From Microstegium vimineum (Eukaryota > Streptophyta > Magnoliopsida > Poales > Poaceae): DNA of 64,000 bases. Positions within the stretch are counted from its first letter, which is position 1. The number at the start of each line of letters is the position of its first letter. Both the position numbers and the translations under genes were made by a program. Location: assembly GCA_022036555.1 (NCBI GenBank), contig CM039140.1, positions 3,127,943 through 3,191,942 on the forward strand, in the 5' to 3' direction. Under the pieces are notes generated by a model. It saw only the letters and a list, made by a program, of their open reading frames with translations, made no database searches and was not told the origin of the DNA. Of the stretch, positions 59,391 to 64,000 are shown one piece after another.

Positions 59391-60646
59391 ATAGTTCAAT
59401 TTCAATAATAAAGTAAAACATTACTTAAATAATACCTTCAAAATAATGGAGTATCTAAAATATATGGCAAGTGTAATAATAGGCCTGCTAAAAATTAACA
59501 AAACTATTATGATCACAAATAGATCCTATTGTAATTAGCTTGGCTACAAATAAATGAAGCTTATATAAAATCATACTAACAACTTATGATTGGATATCCG
59601 ATCGTATCCGAATATGGATACTCAAAAATCAGATTTTTGATATGTATATGAGATAGATATCAATATCCGAAACGATTCATATCCAATCTCAAAATATCCG
59701 ATAAAAAAATATAAGAGATAATATAGGATATGAGACGCAATATAGGATTACATATGCATGTGTATCCAATCCGGTTTCATTCCTACCCACAACAACCCAT
59801 CCCATTGGTAGCAGACCCTAAAGACGTCACTCGCTTCTCCTTGCAGCTGTGGAGATCGCCCCCTCGTTCGCCATAGTCGCATATGTGACAACAAGTGTGA
59901 TCCCCACGTCAATGGGTGTTGCAGTGTTGCCCGACGTGGACAAAGGTGGCAGTGTGGTGACCGATTCACCCTTTGCCTCCGCTTGATAAAACCACCAGAT
60001 CTCTTGAAGAAACACAATCCTACCACGACACCCGTGACGAGATACCAGCGGAGGTCGCCCCTTGCCTCTCCGATGTTCCTGACCTTGCTTCCCTTCCCCA
60101 GTGCATGTTCCTACTATTGTAGCCTTTTCAACATAGGAAGGCAAGGAACATTGTGCTTGTGCCATGCTACGAGGTGCGTTCCCTGTTGCCCACCCCGGCC
60201 GATATGTTAGAACACACCAAGTGCTTGTTGCTTTGCCTATGTGAGATGATTGTTGCTGCTGGTAACCTAATACAACTTAGAACTTGCAAGCTTTGTAATA
60301 ATTAGATGAGGAAAGAAAAAAAAAGGCATGTGTCGGTCCAATTTTTTTAATGAAATCTGGTTCAGAAAAATCATAGTACCATACAAATGAGCAAAATGCC
60401 TCACTCATTTCATACAACTCTGGGAAACTATCACAATTCACGTCACTACCTATAACTTAGTTGAATCGACCCAACTAAACCACAAACTGAAGAAAGAGCA
60501 CCAAACACCATCGTCCTTGGAGCACCGAGTACCACCAACCTTGGAGATGCGTCGTGCTCCTTGACTAGGTAAATTAAGGTAAGTAGAGTACTATCATGTG
60601 AAAGGAAAGCAACGAAGAAGCTGGTGTTATTGTTGTGGTTTTGTAG
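59391..60646. other. Intergenic, repeat-rich
   Basis: AT-rich DNA with a dispersed-repeat copy at 59585-59790 (family of 49592-50135). I see no gene before the SERK fragment. Confidence 0.5.
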
Positions 60647-60961
60647 GTGAAGGGGCTGCTGAAGGAGAAGAGGTTGGAGCAGCTGGTGGACCCGGATTTG
60701 CAGGGCCGGTATGCGGACCAGGAGGTGGAGTCGCTAGTCCAGGTGACGGTGTTGTGCACGTAGGGCTCCCCGATGGAGCGACCTAAGATTTCGGAGGTGG
60801 TGCGGATGCTGGAGCGTGACGGGCTGGCGGAGCGGTGGGAGCAGTGGCAGAAGGTGGAGGTGACGCGGCAAGAGACGGAGCTCGCCCTGCGCCACAACGA
60901 CTGGATCCTAGACTCCACCTACAACCTCATTGCCGTCGAACTGTCCGGCCCAAGCAGGTAG
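60647..60961 (+). pseudogene. SERK-type receptor kinase, last-exon fragment
   Basis: The 104 codons match the final exon of SERK/BAK1-family leucine-rich-repeat receptor kinases: [32 protein letters not shown], the kinase end [13 protein letters not shown], and the C-terminal AVELSGPSR before the stop. SERKs are plasma-membrane co-receptors for brassinosteroid and defence signalling. The fragment begins directly after a TTTTGTAG acceptor, so it derives from genomic duplication and not from a processed transcript. An in-frame TAG at 60762-60764 replaces the Gln codon expected after VLCT. No upstream kinase exons are present. It is a non-functional relic. Confidence 0.85.
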
Positions 60962-61869
60962 GCGATGACTGATGCCGGAGGTACATGATCGTTGTCGTGA
61001 ACAAGACCCAGGATTGGTTGAAGAGCTTCCGTCCTAATGCTATCTTACAGTCTGATGTATCTGAAATTTAGGCTTAGCTTCTCAGTCTTCTGGTTGGACT
61101 TGAATTTGTGTCTGGTAACCCGTTTGGCTTTATAAAAGCAGAGTGTCATTAAAAAAAATCCTTGTCTATATGAATATGACAGCAGGTAGTTTAGCTGGAA
61201 TTGTGTACTACTCGTACTCGTGTTCTCACAAGTTTTGGTCTTTCTGATATTAAATTAGAGAGCAGTAAAGTGTGACACCAGCCTCTGTTGTTGAGCTCGA
61301 TCAGTACAGTAGTTTAATAGTAGCGCCTCTGCTGAGCTCAGTAGTTTAATAGTAGCAGCTGCATGCTTTTCGTTTTTGCGATGACATCCACTGACGTCGT
61401 TGCGGCGGCTGCGCTTGGTGAGGGCATATGACGATCCGAACAGCGGGGTGACGCTCGCTCGTACTCCGTACGAGTTACAGAGAGCAGTGACCTGCCGACT
61501 GCTGAGCTGCAGGCATAGGCATAGCGCAGCACTGCTGCGGTGGGCGCGTGCGCTCAGGCTATCAGGCACGCATCGGTGGTAGAGAGCCCGTTCAGCCGCT
61601 CGCGGATAAACAAGTCCGCTGCTACTGCCTGCGCACTGGTCAGGCTACACCTGAACGTGAGAATTCTTATTGAGAGATAAGGTCCAGATCGCAGCGTGAG
61701 AATTCTTATTGAGATTTAACCACTAGCAAAGCAAAAAGTAGAACCAAACAATGCAAGAGCAGCATGCAGCATCACAACTAATTACATTTAACCACTAGCA
61801 GTCTAGCACTAGTATCACACTGCATCTGCATGAGCAGTCGTCTCGTCGTGTAGGCTGTAGGGCTAGAGC
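60962..61869. other. Intergenic between SERK fragment and EPF gene
   Basis: No gene is seen. CGTGAGAATTCTTATTGAGA occurs twice (61656 and 61695), and ATTTAACCACTAGCA twice (61714 and 61786). The last few hundred bases probably contain the EPF 3' UTR. Confidence 0.45.
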
Positions 61870-62787
61870 CTAGAGGGAGGGCACCCGAAAGAACCTGCCG
61901 CGGCACATGCATCGGTAGGCGATGGGGCAGGACTCGGAGGAGGAGGCCAGCGCGCACCTGAAGCTCACGATGACGCGCCGGCACGGAGAGCACGGTCCGC
62001 ACGCGTGCGCGCAGTCCGGCAGCCGCGACCCCGTCGCCGTGCGCTCCTGCTGCAGCCACCACCACCGCTGATCCTCCTCCTCCACCACCACCACCAGCGA
62101 CGAGCCTTCTTCGTCGTCTTCGCTCCGGTGATCTGCTGCTGGTTTGTAGGTGGTTGTCCTTGTCCTGCTGCTGCTTGCGTGATGAGCACCAGCAGCAGCA
62201 GCCGCGTCGTCGTCGACCACGCCGGCGTCACCTGGTGGGACCGGACGACGCACCTGCGCGATGTACACGGCGGAGAAGAGACGAACGAGTGTCAGGCTCA
62301 GGCAGAGGCCCCCTGTCTGTTGTTCAGTGACACAGGTAGAAAAGAGAGTCAGCGTGTGTGTTCAGAATTATTCAAATGGCCCTTGTGGTGTCATGCCATC
62401 TGATGGTAACTAACGGAGGCGCGAGAGCGCGACGTCGACCTGACACGTCAGCTAGCAGTACCTACTATGGTGCATGTACTCTACAGTGTATACAGTAGGT
62501 CGGACCGACGCGTACTGCTGTAATTTACAGTAAGGTGTGCAAGCTTTCCCAAGCGGTTGTCAAACATGAAAGCTATATACTGACAGCATTGAACTGACAG
62601 AGGACAAAAAATAGTTACAGCTCCATCGGATCATCAACTTACTACGTGGTGTCGTTCTGACGCCGTCGGCAACGTGAGACGACGACGACAAACTGATGAT
62701 GATCAGCAGGAGCGCCAACACGACCGCTGCCGAGGTTGGAGTTGGAGACCACCATATCCGGCACCGGCGAGCAGAGGGCTCCCGCAT
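61870..62787 (-). CDS. EPIDERMAL PATTERNING FACTOR (EPF1/EPF2-like) secreted peptide precursor
   Basis: Exon 1 (about 62643-62787) encodes an N-terminus with a hydrophobic signal segment (VVLALLLIIISL). Exon 2 (about 61870-62231) encodes a low-complexity Asp/Ala/Ser/Glu linker and a mature C-terminal peptide. The peptide reads GSRLPDCAHACGPCSPC and ends RCMCRGRFFRVPSL, with eight Cys, the spacing of EPF1/EPF2 rather than the shorter six-Cys EPFL members. EPF1/2 peptides are secreted by stomatal precursors and act through ERECTA-family kinases and TMM to limit stomatal density. The joining uses a GTAAGT donor and a phase-compatible CACCAG acceptor, giving about 168 residues. An alternative acceptor at 62253 is out of phase. 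Intron boundaries are inferred; the peptide identity is clear. Confidence 0.85.
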
Positions 62788-64000
62788 TCTTCCTAGTAGT
62801 ACTTAGGAGCTCTGGCTCTGCGCTGGTTCGATGAGCTAGCAGAAAGGCAAGAAGAATATACTACTATGCCAAGCAGAAACACAGAGCACGCACAGCAAGC
62901 TACTACCGACGATCCTCGGGGTTCGGAGGGGACGCCTGTGCTTGCATGCGGATATATATGACACAGACTCACAGGTGCATCAAAGCTTGATGGAAGTGGC
63001 CATAAATAAGTGGATGCATGCGCCGGGCGGGCGCTCACAGGATCCCCGGCCGGCCGGTTCGATTCACATGGAACGGAAACCCTGCTCCGGCCCAGCCAGG
63101 AAATCGACTTGAGACGATCGATGCCGACAGGCGACAACGAACTGAGGGCGACCAAGAGTCGATCGGGTTGTATTAGATGTGGCCGTACGAAGGTCGTGCG
63201 TGCTCGGCTGCTCGCACGCCTGTGCGCGAGGGGAAGCAATGGCGCGGCGGGCTGCAAATTTATGGCTGGCGGCTAGCAGGAGCAGCGGCAGCGCGATGCA
63301 GTTATTATGACGCGCGTCATCGTCGTCGTCTGGGAGCCTTTTCTTTTCTAGCTACTCGTAGCTCGGTGCATCAGCATGCATGGCGCTCCTTCCATTCCAT
63401 CCCCGTGGCCGCACGGCAGGGGTATAATACTACGGCTGTGCTGCCGTACGTTCTGCACTTGTGCTCTGCTCCTGCTCTCAGCAAAATTTTGTTCTTCCGC
63501 CTGCGACCTGCCCGTGCCAGCGCGGGTTTGGTATGAACAGCTCCAGTCAAGCTGATGAATCACTCGGCATCAATGCATCTGTGAGCAGCAGCACCATGGA
63601 CTTTACTACGGAACAGACGAATCAGGTGATTAGCAACAACAACGGAGGTTGATTTGGGGCTCAGGAGGGCGTGCACCTAGCAATATGCATGGGCGGCGTA
63701 CTGTTGCCTCGGATACCCCTGATGACTCTAGTTATCTCCGCCACCACAGCAAAGGCGCACAGCACCACCATGGGTGAGCTGAGCCGTGAGCGCTGCCTGG
63801 CACCGGAGCAGGCGGCGTTGGGTTCAATAGCAGGTGCGACGCAAGGCCCAGGCTTATTGGCAAGGGAGCGCGGGGCCGCCGGTGTTGGCAGGATGGGCAT
63901 GGGGCGAGGCCTCGGCCATGGGCGGCACCGGCACGTGCAGCAAGGTCGGTCTAGGCGGCGGCGAGCTCGGCCTCGGCCTCGGCTGTGGGCAGTGCACAGG
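62788..64000. other. EPF upstream region and unassigned window end
   Basis: A TATATATC string on the minus strand at about 62952-62960 is a possible EPF promoter element. The last 400 bases are GC-rich, with GGC/CTC repeats near the window edge, and carry a 79-codon frame on the minus strand with no recognisable domain. No gene is supported. Confidence 0.45.

Noticed and set aside
58870..59391. 173-codon frame with Arg/Ala-rich product
   Set aside because: It coincides with a GC-rich dispersed repeat, and equally long frames exist on the opposite strand.
63661..63900. 79-codon minus-strand frame at the window end
   Set aside because: No domain, GC-rich surroundings, and the window ends before context can be judged.

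Overview
The window is nuclear DNA of a grass (Poaceae), most likely a panicoid of the maize/sorghum/sugarcane type. The evidence is GC-rich intronless first exons, GT-AG introns, typical grass MITEs (Stowaway, Tourist), a Sirevirus-type Copia element, a grass-specific DUF6598 gene, and a chloroplast GAPDH-A whose protein reads very close to the maize one as I remember it. From memory, the GAPA / Mog1 / NRP / SUV3 / Deg8 / EPF order resembles a block on rice chromosome 4 near GAPA; this was not checked.

Layout. Positions 1-7.9 kb are gene-poor, with MITE relics, a 0.9-kb inverted-repeat structure and a GC-rich island. At 8.0-9.5 kb (-) is an intact organellar tyrosyl-tRNA synthetase. At 10.6-13.8 kb is a 5'-truncated LINE (-) with an in-frame amber stop. 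From 14.73 to 33.98 kb lies one large PIF/Harbinger-type DNA transposon, recognisable by matching terminal inverted repeats, a broken transposase, a broken Myb-like ORF and a third ORF with an RNase H1 N-terminal (Cauli_VI-like) domain. A 13.8-kb Sirevirus-like Copia retrotransposon (19.95-33.74 kb, LTRs, PBS, PPT, perfect 5-bp target duplication) is nested inside it, and a tRNA-derived SINE is nested in the left LTR only. The Copia element has decayed gag, pol and a third env-position ORF, preceded by an LTR-like GC-rich block and a possible intron.

From 34 kb on the window is genic: GAPA (+, 4 exons), Mog1 (-, 7 exons), NAP1-related/SET histone chaperone (-, 10 exons, one frameshift), SUV3 mitochondrial RNA helicase (-), Deg8-like thylakoid protease (+, one frameshift, and its 3' part missing at a 100-N assembly gap), a DUF6598 gene (-), a last-exon fragment of a SERK receptor kinase (+, pseudogene) and an EPF1/EPF2-like stomatal patterning peptide gene (-). 

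These are independent eukaryotic genes, not an operon. Several act in organelles: TyrRS, GAPA and Deg8 in plastids (TyrRS possibly also mitochondria), SUV3 in mitochondria. Several reading frames, in both host genes and transposons, are broken by one-base changes in or near homopolymer runs, so part of the apparent damage may be sequence error.
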